Shown: one piece after another, positions 37,018-46,028 of the stretch
Numbering within the stretch: position 1 is the stretch's first letter
Layout of the letters: every line of letters starts with the position of its first letter
DNA from: Polaromonas sp. JS666
Lineage (GTDB): Bacteria > Pseudomonadota > Gammaproteobacteria > Burkholderiales > Burkholderiaceae_C
NCBI RefSeq assembly: GCF_900103405.1
Contig: NZ_FNHX01000002.1
Span: forward strand, 314,496 to 378,495
Reading direction: 5' to 3'
Length of the DNA: 64,000 bases
The notes under the pieces: model-generated
Seen by the model: only the letters and a program-made list of their open reading frames with translations
Database searches by the model: none
Told to the model about the DNA's origin: nothing
Program-made: the position numbers and the translations under genes

Positions 37018-37920
37018 ATGTTTGACATCCCGATGCAGTCCCTGCTGGCCCAGTTGCTGGTGGGCCTGATCAACGGCTGCTTCTACGCCATGCTGAGCAT
37101 GGGCCTGGCGATCATTTTCGGCCTGCTCAACATCATCAACTTCGCGCACGGCGCGCAGTTCATGGTGGCCGCCTTCCTGGCCTGGATGGGCTTTTCGCAG
37201 CTGCCGCTGCTGCTGGGCCCGGAGTTCAAGATCAACTTCTGGGCGGCGTTGGTGCTGGCGCCCCTCATCGTCGGCGGCCTGGGGGTGCTGCTCGAAAAAA
37301 CCCTGCTCAAGCGGCTTTACCACCTGGACCACCTCTACGGCCTGCTGCTGACCTTCGGCGTCTCGCTGGTGCTCGAAGGCGTGTTCCGCCACTTCTACGG
37401 CATCTCGGGCGCCAGCTACGACCCGCCCGCACTGCTGCAGGGCGGCGTCGACCTGGGGTTTATGTATTTGCCGCTGTACCGCGGTTTTGTGGTGGTGGCC
37501 TCCATCCTGATCTGCGGCTGCACCTGGTTCCTGTTCGAGAAAACCCGGCTGGGCGCCCTGCTGCGCGCCGGCACCGAGAACCCAAAGCTGCTGCAGGCCT
37601 TCGGCGTCAACATCCCGCTGATGATCACGCTGACCTACGGCTTCGGCGTGGGCCTGGCCGGCATCGCCGGCGTGCTGGCCACACCCATCATGCAGGTCAA
37701 CCCGCTGATGGGCGCCAACCTGCTCAACATCGTGTTCGCGGTGGTGGTGATAGGCGGGCTGGGCTCCATCCTGGGCGCCGTGGTCAGCGGCCTGGCCCTG
37801 GGCCTGCTCGAGGGCCTGACCAAGGTGTTCTACCCCGAGGCCTCCACCGTGGTGGTGTTCGTCATCATGGCGGTGGTGCTGCTGACGCGCCCCGCCGGCC
37901 TCTTCGGCAAGGAGCACTGA
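37018..37920 (+). CDS. livH: ABC transporter permease, LivH type
   Basis: 300 residues, about eight hydrophobic segments. LINGCFYAMLSMGLAIIFGL and IINFAHGAQFMVAAF are LivH hallmarks, and the coupling-helix region ENPKLLQAFGVN is visible. The upstream in-frame ATG at 36976 would add 14 polar residues, so 37018 is chosen. Four bases separate it from livM. Confidence 0.92.
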   Translation: MFDIPMQSLLAQLLVGLINGCFYAMLSMGLAIIFGLLNIINFAHGAQFMVAAFLAWMGFSQLPLLLGPEFKINFWAALVLAPLIVGGLGVLLEKTLLKRLYHLDHLYGLLLTFGVSLVLEGVFRHFYGISGASYDPPALLQGGVDLGFMYLPLYRGFVVVASILICGCTWFLFEKTRLGALLRAGTENPKLLQAFGVNIPLMITLTYGFGVGLAGIAGVLATPIMQVNPLMGANLLNIVFAVVVIGGLGSILGAVVSGLALGLLEGLTKVFYPEASTVVVFVIMAVVLLTRPAGLFGKEH

Positions 37921-37924
37921 AGCC

Positions 37925-38932
37925 ATGAAATCCCTGCTCACCCACATCCCCATGCCCGTGCGCATCCTGCTGGCGCTGCTGCTGCCCGCGCTGCTGGTGC
38001 CGGCCTTCCCCGAAATCGCCTACCCGGTCTTCATCATGAAGGTGCTGTGCTACGCGCTGTTCGCGCTGGCCTTCAACCTGCTGATCGGTTTCACCGGGCT
38101 GGTGTCCTTCGGCCATGCGGCTTTCTTCGGCTGGGCCGGCTACACCACGGGCATCCTGATGATCCGCTTCGGGGCGGCTGGTTTTCCGGTCGAGCTGGCC
38201 ATCCTGGCGGGCATGGCCGTGGCCACCGCCATAGGCTGGCTGATAGGCACGCTGGCGATACGCCGCACCGGCATCTACTTCGCGATGATCACCCTGGCGC
38301 TCTCGCAGGTGGCCTACTTCCTGGCGGTGCAGATTCCCTGGACCGGCGGCGAGGACGGCATGCAGGGCATCCCGCGCGGCAAGCTGCTGGGCCTGGTCGA
38401 CCTCTCGGTGGACAACAACATGTATTACTTCACGCTGGCGGTGTTCGTCGCGGCCTTCCTGGCCATACACCGCATCGTGCATTCGCCCTTCGGCCAGGCG
38501 CTCAAGGCGCTGCGCGACAACGCGCCGCGCGCCGTCTCGCTGGGCTACGACACCGACCGCTGCAAGCTTTACGCCTTCATGCTGTCGGCCGCGCTGGCCG
38601 GGCTGGCCGGCTCGCTCAAGGCGCTGGTGCTGCAGCTGTCGGCGCTCAACGACGTGATGCTGAGCACCTCGACCGAAGTGCTGCTGATGACGCTGCTGGG
38701 AGGGCTAGGCACCAGTTGGGGGCCCGTGGTAGGCTCCACACTGGTGGTCAGCCTGCAAAACCACCTCGCCGCCCTGGGCGGCGTGGTAACCGTGCTCATA
38801 GGCCTGACCTTCATCGTCTGTGTATCGTTCTTCCGGCGTGGCCTGGTCGGCGAATGGCAGGCCCTGCTGCAACGCCGAGATGCCCAACAACACCATGTCC
38901 CTGTCCACGACCGCACAGCCCACACCCCTTAA
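37925..38932 (+). CDS. livM: ABC transporter permease, LivM type
   Basis: 335 residues with about eight to ten membrane segments. LLIGFTGLVSFGHAAFFGWA is the LivM hallmark, and the coupling helix is in ALRDNAPRAVSLGYDTDRCK. The last 53 bases overlap the GntR gene in another frame, an unusually long overlap that ties regulator and transporter together. The C-terminal tail (about residues 310-335) is polar and unconserved. Confidence 0.92.
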   Translation: MKSLLTHIPMPVRILLALLLPALLVPAFPEIAYPVFIMKVLCYALFALAFNLLIGFTGLVSFGHAAFFGWAGYTTGILMIRFGAAGFPVELAILAGMAVATAIGWLIGTLAIRRTGIYFAMITLALSQVAYFLAVQIPWTGGEDGMQGIPRGKLLGLVDLSVDNNMYYFTLAVFVAAFLAIHRIVHSPFGQALKALRDNAPRAVSLGYDTDRCKLYAFMLSAALAGLAGSLKALVLQLSALNDVMLSTSTEVLLMTLLGGLGTSWGPVVGSTLVVSLQNHLAALGGVVTVLIGLTFIVCVSFFRRGLVGEWQALLQRRDAQQHHVPVHDRTAHTP

Positions 38933-39563
38933 GCGCCGGGCCGCCGACGTCGCCTACGACGCGATCGAAGCCATGATCGCCACCTTGCAGCTGCAGCCCG
39001 GGGCGCCCGTGGTCGAGGCCGACCTGGCCCAGCGCACCCAGCTGGGCCGCACCCCGGTGCGCGAGGCGCTCCTGCGCATGGTCTCCATAGGCCTGATCGT
39101 GCAGCAGCCCCGGCGCGGCCTGCTGGTCTCCAACATCGACCTGGCCGACCACCTGGACGTGATCCTCACGCGGCGCGTGCTCGAGGGCGTGATCGCCGCG
39201 TGTTCGGCGCGCCGCGCCACGGCGGCCCAGCGCAAGGCCATCGTCGGCTGCGCGGCCAAGATGGTCAAGGCCGCCGAGCGCGCCAACCTCGAGGCCTATA
39301 TGGCAGCCGACCACGAGCTGGACCTGGTCAACCACGAAGCCTGCCGCAACAGCTCGGCCGTCAAGAGCGTGGTGCCGCTGATCGTGCAGTGCCGGCGCTT
39401 CTGGTACGCCTACCAGCACGAGGGCGAAATCGCCGAAGGCGCGCGCTTTCACATGGAGCTGGCCCAGGGCATCGCCACCGGCGACGAGGCCGCCGCGGTA
39501 TTGGGCGCCAACAAGCTCATGGACTACCTCGAGGGCTTTGCCCGCCGCGTCATCGAGATCTGA
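38880..39563 (+). CDS. GntR family (FadR/FCD subfamily) regulator
   Basis: 227 residues from the ATG at 38880 (another ATG at 38895). The winged-helix part is in AADVAYDAIEAMIATLQLQP and VEADLAQRTQLGRTPVREAL followed by LRMVSIGLI. The FCD ligand domain follows (HLDVILTRRVLEGVIAA, DHELDLVNHEACRNS). FCD regulators usually sense carboxylic acids. As last gene of the operon and overlapping livM, it likely controls the operon through the site near 30282; this is inference. Confidence 0.88.
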   Translation: MPNNTMSLSTTAQPTPLKRRAADVAYDAIEAMIATLQLQPGAPVVEADLAQRTQLGRTPVREALLRMVSIGLIVQQPRRGLLVSNIDLADHLDVILTRRVLEGVIAACSARRATAAQRKAIVGCAAKMVKAAERANLEAYMAADHELDLVNHEACRNSSAVKSVVPLIVQCRRFWYAYQHEGEIAEGARFHMELAQGIATGDEAAAVLGANKLMDYLEGFARRVIEI

Positions 39564-39594
39564 GGTCACGGGCCGCCAGGCGGCTACCGGCCGG

Positions 39595-41010
39595 CTATTG
39601 CGCGGCTTGCTGGCCCAGCTCAATGCGCTGGGCCAAAAAGCGCCATATGCGCTCGTCGTCACTGAAAGCCACGTTAAAGCGCAGCCAGCCCGTGGGATGG
39701 GGCTCCAGCAGGAACAGCTGCCCCGGGCCGAGCATGATGCCCTCGGGCGTCGCCTCCTTGGACAGCACGGCGCCGTCCGGAAGGTCCGGGTGCCGGGCCC
39801 ACAGGTACATGCCGGCCCCCGGCTCATGGAAAAGCTCGAATCCCAGGTTGGTCAGATTCTTTTCGGTCTTGCGATGCGCCAGGGCCAGCTTTTCCCGAAG
39901 CGACTTGAGGTGCTTGCGCCAGCGGCCGTCGGTGACCACCCCGAACGTCAGCCGCTCGGCGATGTCCGAGGACGTCAACCCGGAAATCATCTTGAGCTGG
40001 GCCAAGTCTTCAATCAGCTCGCCTCGCGCCAGCAGGTAGCCCACGCGCAGGTTCGGGGAAATGGTTTTGGAGAAGCTGCCGATATACACCACGCGCTGCA
40101 GCTGGTCCAGGCTGGCCAGCGTGGAGCGCGAGGTCGGGTCCATGTCGGCGTAGATATCGTTCTCCACCAGCGTGAAATCATGCGCCTCGGCCAGTTGCAG
40201 CAAGCGGTGCAGATGGGCCGCCGAGGCGATGGAGCAGGTCGGGCTCTGCAGGCGAGGCTGTGTAAAAAAGGCCTTGGGCTTGTGCTCGACCAGCAGCGCC
40301 TCCAGCGCGGCGAGGTCGTAGCCCGTGGGGGTGCGCGGCACGCCCACCAGATTGGCCCCCAGGAAACGCAGCATGAACATCAGGTTGGGATAACCCGGGT
40401 TGTCCACCAGCACAGTGTCGCCCGGCTTGAGGAGTTGCCGGGCCACCAGATCCAGCGCCTGGCTGGAGCCCTGCGTCAGCAACACCTGGTTCACCTCAAC
40501 CGCGATCTGGCTTTCAGCCAGGGCCTCCGCGATGACCATGCGCAGCGCCATATGCCCATGGGGCAGGCCGTAACCTTCCAGGGAAGAGCCGTCCACCGAC
40601 AGCTGCCGCATGCTGCGGCGCAGCGCGTCCCCGAACAGGAAATCGTGGGGCAGCCAGCCGCAGCCGGGTTTCATCGGCAGGTTGCGGTTTTCGAATATCT
40701 GCTTGAGGTACCAGCGCGCGTCGAATTTCGGCTGCGGGGGCTGCGCATACAGCGTGCCCGAAGCCCCCTCGTCACCCCGGCGCTTGACGAAAAACCCGGC
40801 ATTGGCCCGGGAAACAAGCCAGCCCTGGGCCACCAGGCGGTCATAGGCCTCCACCACCGTGAAGACGCTGACCCCATGCATGGCGGCAAAACCGCGGATG
40901 GAAGGCAGCTTGACCCCCGGTTTCAGCGCCTGCCCGGCAATCATCCCACGCAGGCCGTCAACGATCTGGCTCACCAGGGGGGTCTGCAGTTCCGGGCGAA
41001 GTGTGAGCAT
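39595..41010 (-). CDS. MocR-type regulator (GntR DNA-binding domain fused to aminotransferase fold)
   Basis: 471 residues from the ATG at 41010 (a GTG at 41055 would add 15). N-terminal GntR winged helix: LVSQIVDGLRGMIAGQALKP and SIRGFAAMHGVSVFTVVEAY. The C-terminal PLP-fold domain has DNPGYPNLMFMLRFLG, LVENDIYADMD and the PLP-lysine region YIGSFSKTISPNLRVGYLLA. MocR members such as GabR and PdxR use PLP to sense the amine. It is divergent from gabT with a dyad between them, so it is probably a GabR-like activator. Confidence 0.9.
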   Translation of the reverse strand: MLTLRPELQTPLVSQIVDGLRGMIAGQALKPGVKLPSIRGFAAMHGVSVFTVVEAYDRLVAQGWLVSRANAGFFVKRRGDEGASGTLYAQPPQPKFDARWYLKQIFENRNLPMKPGCGWLPHDFLFGDALRRSMRQLSVDGSSLEGYGLPHGHMALRMVIAEALAESQIAVEVNQVLLTQGSSQALDLVARQLLKPGDTVLVDNPGYPNLMFMLRFLGANLVGVPRTPTGYDLAALEALLVEHKPKAFFTQPRLQSPTCSIASAAHLHRLLQLAEAHDFTLVENDIYADMDPTSRSTLASLDQLQRVVYIGSFSKTISPNLRVGYLLARGELIEDLAQLKMISGLTSSDIAERLTFGVVTDGRWRKHLKSLREKLALAHRKTEKNLTNLGFELFHEPGAGMYLWARHPDLPDGAVLSKEATPEGIMLGPGQLFLLEPHPTGWLRFNVAFSDDERIWRFLAQRIELGQQAAQ

Positions 41011-41068
41011 CAAAAAACCAAAAAGGGCGAATTGTGCATCGCAATCCTCACGCACCAGGTTGGGGTAT

Positions 41069-41127
41069 CCATGTACAGGATTTTAGACCCGTACAGTGTG
41101 TTGAAAAGCACGCAAAGCTGTACATGG
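41069..41127. promoter_or_regulatory. Dyad operator candidate in the mocR-gabT divergent region
   Basis: CCATGTACAG at 41069-41078 has its exact reverse complement CTGTACATGG at 41118-41127. A third GTACAG lies between them at 41091-41096, 18 bases from the first in direct orientation. This mix of direct and inverted GTACAG elements suits MocR dimers, which often use spaced direct repeats. It is located 59-118 bases upstream of the regulator start and 67-125 bases upstream of gabT. Confidence 0.55.
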
Positions 41128-41193
41128 ACTGGGCTGGCGCCGAATTTTAAAGTCCACCCCATTCCCTACTTAAACCTTGAAACCACCCTCATC

Positions 41194-42486
41194 ATGCAGC
41201 CAAACCAAACCTCCACCAACGCCGCCCTGATGGCGCGCCGCCAAGCAGCCGTGACGCGCGGCGTCGGCCAGGCACACGAGATTTTTGCCAGCCGGGCGAA
41301 AAACGCCGAACTGTGGGACGTGGAAGGCCGCCGCTATATCGACTTCGCCGGCGGCATCGCCGTGCTCAACACCGGCCACCTGCATCCCGAAGTCATTGCC
41401 GCGGTCAAGGCCCAGCTCGACCTCTACACGCACACCTGCTTCCAGGTCATCGCCTATGAGCCCTACGTCGAACTGGCGGAAAAGCTCAATGCCCTGGCGC
41501 CCGGCAACTTCGCCAAAAAAACCTTGCTGCTGAGCACCGGCGCCGAGGCGGTCGAGAACGCGGTCAAGGTGGCGCGGGCCTACACCAAGCGCCCCGGCGT
41601 CGTCGCCTTCACGGGCGGCTACCACGGCCGCACCAACATGACATTGGGCATGACCGGCAAGGTGGCGCCTTACAAGCTGGGCTTTGGACCCTTCCCCGGC
41701 GAAGTCTTCCACGCCGAATTCCCCAACGCCCTGCACGGCGTGAGCATCGAGCAGGCGCTGCATTCGGTGGAGCAGATCCTCAAGAACGACGTCGAACCCG
41801 AGCGCGTGGCGGCCTTCATCGTTGAGCCGGTCCAGGGCGAAGGGGGCTTTTACGTCGCCCCGCCCGAATTCATCAGCCGCCTGAAGGCGCTGGCCGACCG
41901 CCACGGCATCCTGCTGATCGCCGATGAGGTCCAGACCGGCGCGGGACGCACAGGCACCTGGTTCGCCAGCGAACAGTGGCCGGTGGCCCCCGACCTGATC
42001 GCCATCGCCAAATCGATGGCCGGCGGTTTCCCCATCTCGGGCCTGGTTGGCCGCGCCGAGGTGATGGATGCCCCCGGCCCCGGTGGCCTGGGTGGCACCT
42101 ACGCGGGAAGCCCCGTAGGCTGCGCGGCCGCCCTGGCGGTGCTCAAGGTTTTCGAGAAGGAAAAACTCCTGGAGCGCAGCAAGTCCATGGGTGCCCATCT
42201 GGTCAAGGGCCTGCGCGCCATCGCTGAAACGGAAAAATCCATAGGTGACGTGCGCGGCCTGGGCGCTATGGTGGCCATAGAGCTCTTCGAAAACGGGGAC
42301 CTCGCCCGCCCCGACGCGGCCCTGACCAAGCGCGTGGTGGCAGAGGCCGCCCGGCGCGGGCTGATATTGCTCTCATGCGGTACCTACGGTAATGTGATCC
42401 GCATTCTCGTTCCCCTCACGGCGTCCGACGCGCTGCTCGACGAAGGCCTGAAGATCCTGGCCGACAGCTTCGCCGCAACGCGTTGA
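41194..42486 (+). CDS. gabT: 4-aminobutyrate/polyamine class III aminotransferase
   Basis: 430 residues. PLP-binding Lys273 is in IAIAKSMAGGFPISG; earlier blocks GGIAVLNTGHLHPEV, STGAEAVENAVKVAR, FTGGYHGRTNMTLGMTG, EPVQGEGGFY and IADEVQTGAGRTG are those of GabT. It converts GABA and 2-oxoglutarate to succinic semialdehyde and glutamate. The same frame stays open far upstream through the regulator region; the ATG at 41194 gives the family N-terminus. The gene lies downstream of the MocR operator, is followed by a polyamine-type importer, and a gabD-like gene lies at 48825. Confidence 0.92.
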   Translation: MQPNQTSTNAALMARRQAAVTRGVGQAHEIFASRAKNAELWDVEGRRYIDFAGGIAVLNTGHLHPEVIAAVKAQLDLYTHTCFQVIAYEPYVELAEKLNALAPGNFAKKTLLLSTGAEAVENAVKVARAYTKRPGVVAFTGGYHGRTNMTLGMTGKVAPYKLGFGPFPGEVFHAEFPNALHGVSIEQALHSVEQILKNDVEPERVAAFIVEPVQGEGGFYVAPPEFISRLKALADRHGILLIADEVQTGAGRTGTWFASEQWPVAPDLIAIAKSMAGGFPISGLVGRAEVMDAPGPGGLGGTYAGSPVGCAAALAVLKVFEKEKLLERSKSMGAHLVKGLRAIAETEKSIGDVRGLGAMVAIELFENGDLARPDAALTKRVVAEAARRGLILLSCGTYGNVIRILVPLTASDALLDEGLKILADSFAATR

Positions 42487-42512
42487 TCTCCGTGACCAGC
42501 TCAGGAAAAACG

Positions 42513-43598
42513 ATGACTGATCACGATGTCCTCGTACGCTTTGCAGGCGTGCAGAAAACCTATGACGGCGAGCAGCTTGTCGTGCAGCAGCTTGACCTCG
42601 ACATCCATCGCGGGGAGTTTCTGAGCCTGCTGGGCCCTTCGGGCTCCGGGAAAACCACGACATTGATGATGCTTGCCGGCTTCGAGTCCCCCACGGCCGG
42701 CGAGATTTTCCTGGGCGGCGCGCAGATCACGGGCACCCCGCCGCACAAGCGCAACTTCGGCATGGTGTTCCAGAACTACGCGCTGTTCCCGCACCTCACC
42801 GTGGGCCAGAACGTGGCCTATCCGCTTACGGTGCGCAAGGTCTCCAAGGCCGACCAGGCAAGCCGCGTGCAGCGCGCGCTCGACATGGTCCGCCTGTCGG
42901 GCATGGCCGACCGCCTGCCCGGCCAGCTTTCCGGCGGCCAGCAGCAGCGCGTGGCCCTGGCGCGCGCGCTGGTGTTCGAGCCCCAGCTGGTGCTGATGGA
43001 CGAACCGCTGGGCGCCCTCGACAAGCAGCTGCGCGAGCACATGCAGATTGAACTGAAGGAGCTGCACAAGCAGCTGGGCGTGACCTTTGTCTATGTCACG
43101 CACGACCAGGGGGAAGCCCTGACGATGAGCGACCGCGTGGCGGTGTTCAACGATGGTGTGATCCAGCAACTGGCCCCTGTGGAGGCGCTGTACGAGACGC
43201 CCTCCAACCGTTTTGTCGCCGGCTTCGTCGGTGACAGCACGGTACTCAAGGGCAAAGCCGGCACCGCCGGCATCGAATTGCCGGACGGCCGCGTCCTGGG
43301 CGGCATCAACGTCAACCAGGCGCCTGCCGGTGCGCAGGTTGAGGCCTACATCCGGCCCGAGCGCATCGTGCTGCACCGCCAGCCCCTGCCCGCGCTGGCG
43401 AACGTGCTCGCCGCGCGCGTCGCGCGGGTCATCTATTTCGGTGACCACCTGCGCCTGCTCTGCGACCTTGGCGAAGGCCAGGCCGAAGCCACGGTGAAGC
43501 TGCCCCTGATCGCGCTGGACGGCCTGGCGTCGCCGCAGCCCGGGGAGGCCGTACACCTGGAATTCCCCGCGGCATTCACGCGGATTTACGGCACCTGA
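42513..43598 (+). CDS. Polyamine-type ABC transporter ATP-binding protein (PotA-like)
   Basis: 361 residues. Walker [10 protein letters not shown] at residues 41-49, Q-loop [16 protein letters not shown], signature [16 protein letters not shown], Walker [14 protein letters not shown]-loop [17 protein letters not shown]-terminal TOBE-type domain follows from about residue 240. The start ATG has AGGA upstream; an upstream TTG overlapping gabT is less likely. It belongs with the binding protein and two permeases downstream. Confidence 0.92.
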   Translation: MTDHDVLVRFAGVQKTYDGEQLVVQQLDLDIHRGEFLSLLGPSGSGKTTTLMMLAGFESPTAGEIFLGGAQITGTPPHKRNFGMVFQNYALFPHLTVGQNVAYPLTVRKVSKADQASRVQRALDMVRLSGMADRLPGQLSGGQQQRVALARALVFEPQLVLMDEPLGALDKQLREHMQIELKELHKQLGVTFVYVTHDQGEALTMSDRVAVFNDGVIQQLAPVEALYETPSNRFVAGFVGDSTVLKGKAGTAGIELPDGRVLGGINVNQAPAGAQVEAYIRPERIVLHRQPLPALANVLAARVARVIYFGDHLRLLCDLGEGQAEATVKLPLIALDGLASPQPGEAVHLEFPAAFTRIYGT

Positions 43599-43669
43599 CC
43601 GCGCCCGCACCACACTTTTTGCCTTTCTTTTTCACGCGTTTCTTTCATCAACCACCGAGGACTCACCCC

Positions 43670-44707
43670 ATGACTACCCTGAAGAAAAACATCATCGCCA
43701 TCACGGCGGCTTCTTGCCTGGCCCTGCCAGCCCTGGCGCAGCAGCAGATCACCGTCATCAACTTCGGCGGCGCCAATGCCAACGCGCAAAAGAAGGCGTA
43801 TTACGAGCCTTACGAAAAGACGGGTACCAAAGTCATCGCCGGCGAATACAACGGCGAGCAGGCCAAGATCAAGGCCATGGTCGAAACCAAGAAGGTCACC
43901 TGGGACGTCGTCGAGGTCGAGTCGCCCGACGTCCAGCGCGGCTGCGACGAAGGGCTGTTCGAAAAGATCGACTTCAGCAAGATAGGCGCCAAGGCGGACT
44001 TCCTTCCCGCCGCCGTGCACGACTGCGGCGTGGGCGTTTTTGTCTGGTCCACCGTGATGGCCTGGAACGCCGACAAGGTCAAGACCGCCCCCGCCAGCTG
44101 GGCTGATTTCTGGGACGTCAAAAAGATCCCCGGCAAACGCGGCATGCGCAAAGGCGCGCGCTACAACCTGGAGTTCGCGCTGATGGCCGATGGCGTCAAG
44201 CCCGCCGATGTCTACAAGGTCCTGGCCACCAAGGATGGCGCGGATCGCGCATTCCGCAAGCTGACCGAACTCAAGCCCAGCATCCAGTGGTGGGAAGCCG
44301 GCGCCCAGCCCGCGCAATTCCTGGTGGCCGGTGACGTCGCCCTGAGCACGGTCTACAACGGCCGCATAGACGCCGCCAACCGCGAAGGCCGCAACCTGAA
44401 GATCTACTGGCCCGGTGGTATTTACGACCTGGACTACTGGGTCATCCCCAAAGGCGCACCGAACAAGGATGCCTCGATGAAATTCATCGCCTTCGCCAGC
44501 CAGCCCGCCACGCAAGCCGTGTATGCGCAAAACATCGCCTACGGCCCCGTGAACACCAAGGCCCTGGCCAAGCTGGACAAGAAAGTGCTGGACGACCTGC
44601 CGACCTCGCAGGCCAACGCCAAAGAAGCCATCCAGATGAACGTCGGCTTCTGGGCCGACCAGGGCGAAGCGCTGGAAAAACGTTTCGCCGCCTGGGCCAC
44701 GCAGTAA
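43670..44707 (+). CDS. Polyamine-type ABC transporter periplasmic binding protein (first)
   Basis: 345 residues of the PotD/spermidine-putrescine-like class. Signal peptide MTTLKKNIIAITAASCLALP ends near ALA. Then ITVINFGGANANAQKKAYYE, with the conserved binding-site blocks VVEVESPDVQRGCDEGLFEK and WSTVMAWNADK. GAGGA precedes the ATG. A paralogue with the same blocks is encoded at 47560. Real ligand unknown: polyamine, GABA or an opine-like compound. Confidence 0.9.
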   Translation: MTTLKKNIIAITAASCLALPALAQQQITVINFGGANANAQKKAYYEPYEKTGTKVIAGEYNGEQAKIKAMVETKKVTWDVVEVESPDVQRGCDEGLFEKIDFSKIGAKADFLPAAVHDCGVGVFVWSTVMAWNADKVKTAPASWADFWDVKKIPGKRGMRKGARYNLEFALMADGVKPADVYKVLATKDGADRAFRKLTELKPSIQWWEAGAQPAQFLVAGDVALSTVYNGRIDAANREGRNLKIYWPGGIYDLDYWVIPKGAPNKDASMKFIAFASQPATQAVYAQNIAYGPVNTKALAKLDKKVLDDLPTSQANAKEAIQMNVGFWADQGEALEKRFAAWATQ

Positions 44708-44725
44708 AACCCGGAGCAAGCCAGC

Positions 44726-45979
44726 ATGACCAGTTCCACCAGCAAAGCAGCCCTGACGGGCGAAGACGCCCGCGCGCTGCGCAAGGCGCTGTCGCGGGCC
44801 GAGGCGCGGCGCAAATGGCGCGCCTTCGCCCTGACAGTGCCCCTGCTGGTGTTTCTTCTGCTGACCTTGCTCATTCCTATCGCGGCGCTGCTTCAGCGCG
44901 CCGTTGAAAACCCGGAGGTGGCGACAGCGCTGCCCCGGACGGTGAAAAGCCTTGAGGGCTGGAACCCCGAGGCGCCACCGGCCGCCGCAAGCTATGCGGC
45001 GCTGGTGCAAGACCTGGGCCACCTTTCAGACAGCTCCGATGCCGGTGCACTGGCGCGAAGGCTCAACTCTGAAGTGCCCGGCGCTCGCTCCCTGGTGATG
45101 GGAGCATTCCGCGCCTTGCCCGTCACGGGCTCTCCCGAGGAAATACGGGACCGGCTGCTCCAGCTCGATCCGCGCTGGGCAGACCCGCCCTTCTGGCAAG
45201 CGATCGCCAAAAACGGTTCCCGCTGGACGCCCGACTACCTGCTGGCATCGGTGGACCTGCGGCGGGGCAGCCAGGGTGATATCGAGCGCATGCCGCCCGA
45301 GCTGCGCGCCTTCGGCCCCATCCTGCTGCGCACCTTCCAGATCAGCTTTATCGTCACGCTCTTCTGCCTGGCGCTGGGTTATCCACTGGCCTGGTGGCTG
45401 GCTTCGCTTCCGGCGCGCAAGGCGAACCTGCTGATGATCCTGGTGCTGGTGCCCTTCTGGACGTCCATACTGGTCCGGGTGGCCGCCTGGATCGTGCTGC
45501 TGCAATCGGAAGGCCTGGTCAATCGCGGGCTGATGGGCATGGGCCTCATAGACAGCCCCCTGCCGCTGCTGTTCAACCGCGCGGGTGTGGTGATCGCCAT
45601 GGTGCACATCCTGCTCCCCTTCATGATCCTGCCGCTGTACAGCGTGATGAAAAACGTGCCGCCGACCTATGTGCGGGCCGCGGTTTCGCTGGGCAGCGCA
45701 CCCCTGGCCGCATTCTTTCGCGTCTACGTGCCGCAAACCTACCCTGGCATCAGCGCCGGGGCGCTGCTGGTGTTCATCCTGTCCATCGGCTACTACGTGA
45801 CCCCTGCCCTGCTGGGCGGTGCGGACGACCAGATGCTGAGTTATTACATCGCGCGGTACACCAATGTGCAGGTCAATTGGGGAATGGCCTGCGCGCTGGG
45901 CGCGCTGCTGCTGACCGCCACCATGGTGCTTTACGGCGTCTACCGGCGCATCGGCAAGGCCGAACTCAGCATGGGCTGA
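44726..45979 (+). CDS. Polyamine-type ABC permease (PotB-like) with large periplasmic insertion
   Basis: 417 residues, about 120 longer than a usual PotB. After TM1 (FALTVPLLVFLLLTLLIPIA, about residues 34-53) comes a hydrophilic stretch of about 140 residues (NPEVATALPRTVKSLEGWNP through LLASVDLRRG) before the normal permease core begins at about residue 200 (LLRTFQISFIVTLFCLALGY). The coupling helix is in YVRAAVSLGSAPLAAFFRVY. The insertion probably docks with the binding protein outside the membrane; this is inference. Confidence 0.9.
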   Translation: MTSSTSKAALTGEDARALRKALSRAEARRKWRAFALTVPLLVFLLLTLLIPIAALLQRAVENPEVATALPRTVKSLEGWNPEAPPAAASYAALVQDLGHLSDSSDAGALARRLNSEVPGARSLVMGAFRALPVTGSPEEIRDRLLQLDPRWADPPFWQAIAKNGSRWTPDYLLASVDLRRGSQGDIERMPPELRAFGPILLRTFQISFIVTLFCLALGYPLAWWLASLPARKANLLMILVLVPFWTSILVRVAAWIVLLQSEGLVNRGLMGMGLIDSPLPLLFNRAGVVIAMVHILLPFMILPLYSVMKNVPPTYVRAAVSLGSAPLAAFFRVYVPQTYPGISAGALLVFILSIGYYVTPALLGGADDQMLSYYIARYTNVQVNWGMACALGALLLTATMVLYGVYRRIGKAELSMG

Positions 45980-46028
45980 TACCCCCTCACGATACAGACC
46001 CTCCGCAGCTTTCCACTCTTCATCCGCC

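Noticed and set aside
39538-41193. Long upstream extension of the gabT frame
   Set aside because: The frame is open only because the opposite strand codes for the MocR regulator. The GabT N-terminus starts at 41194.
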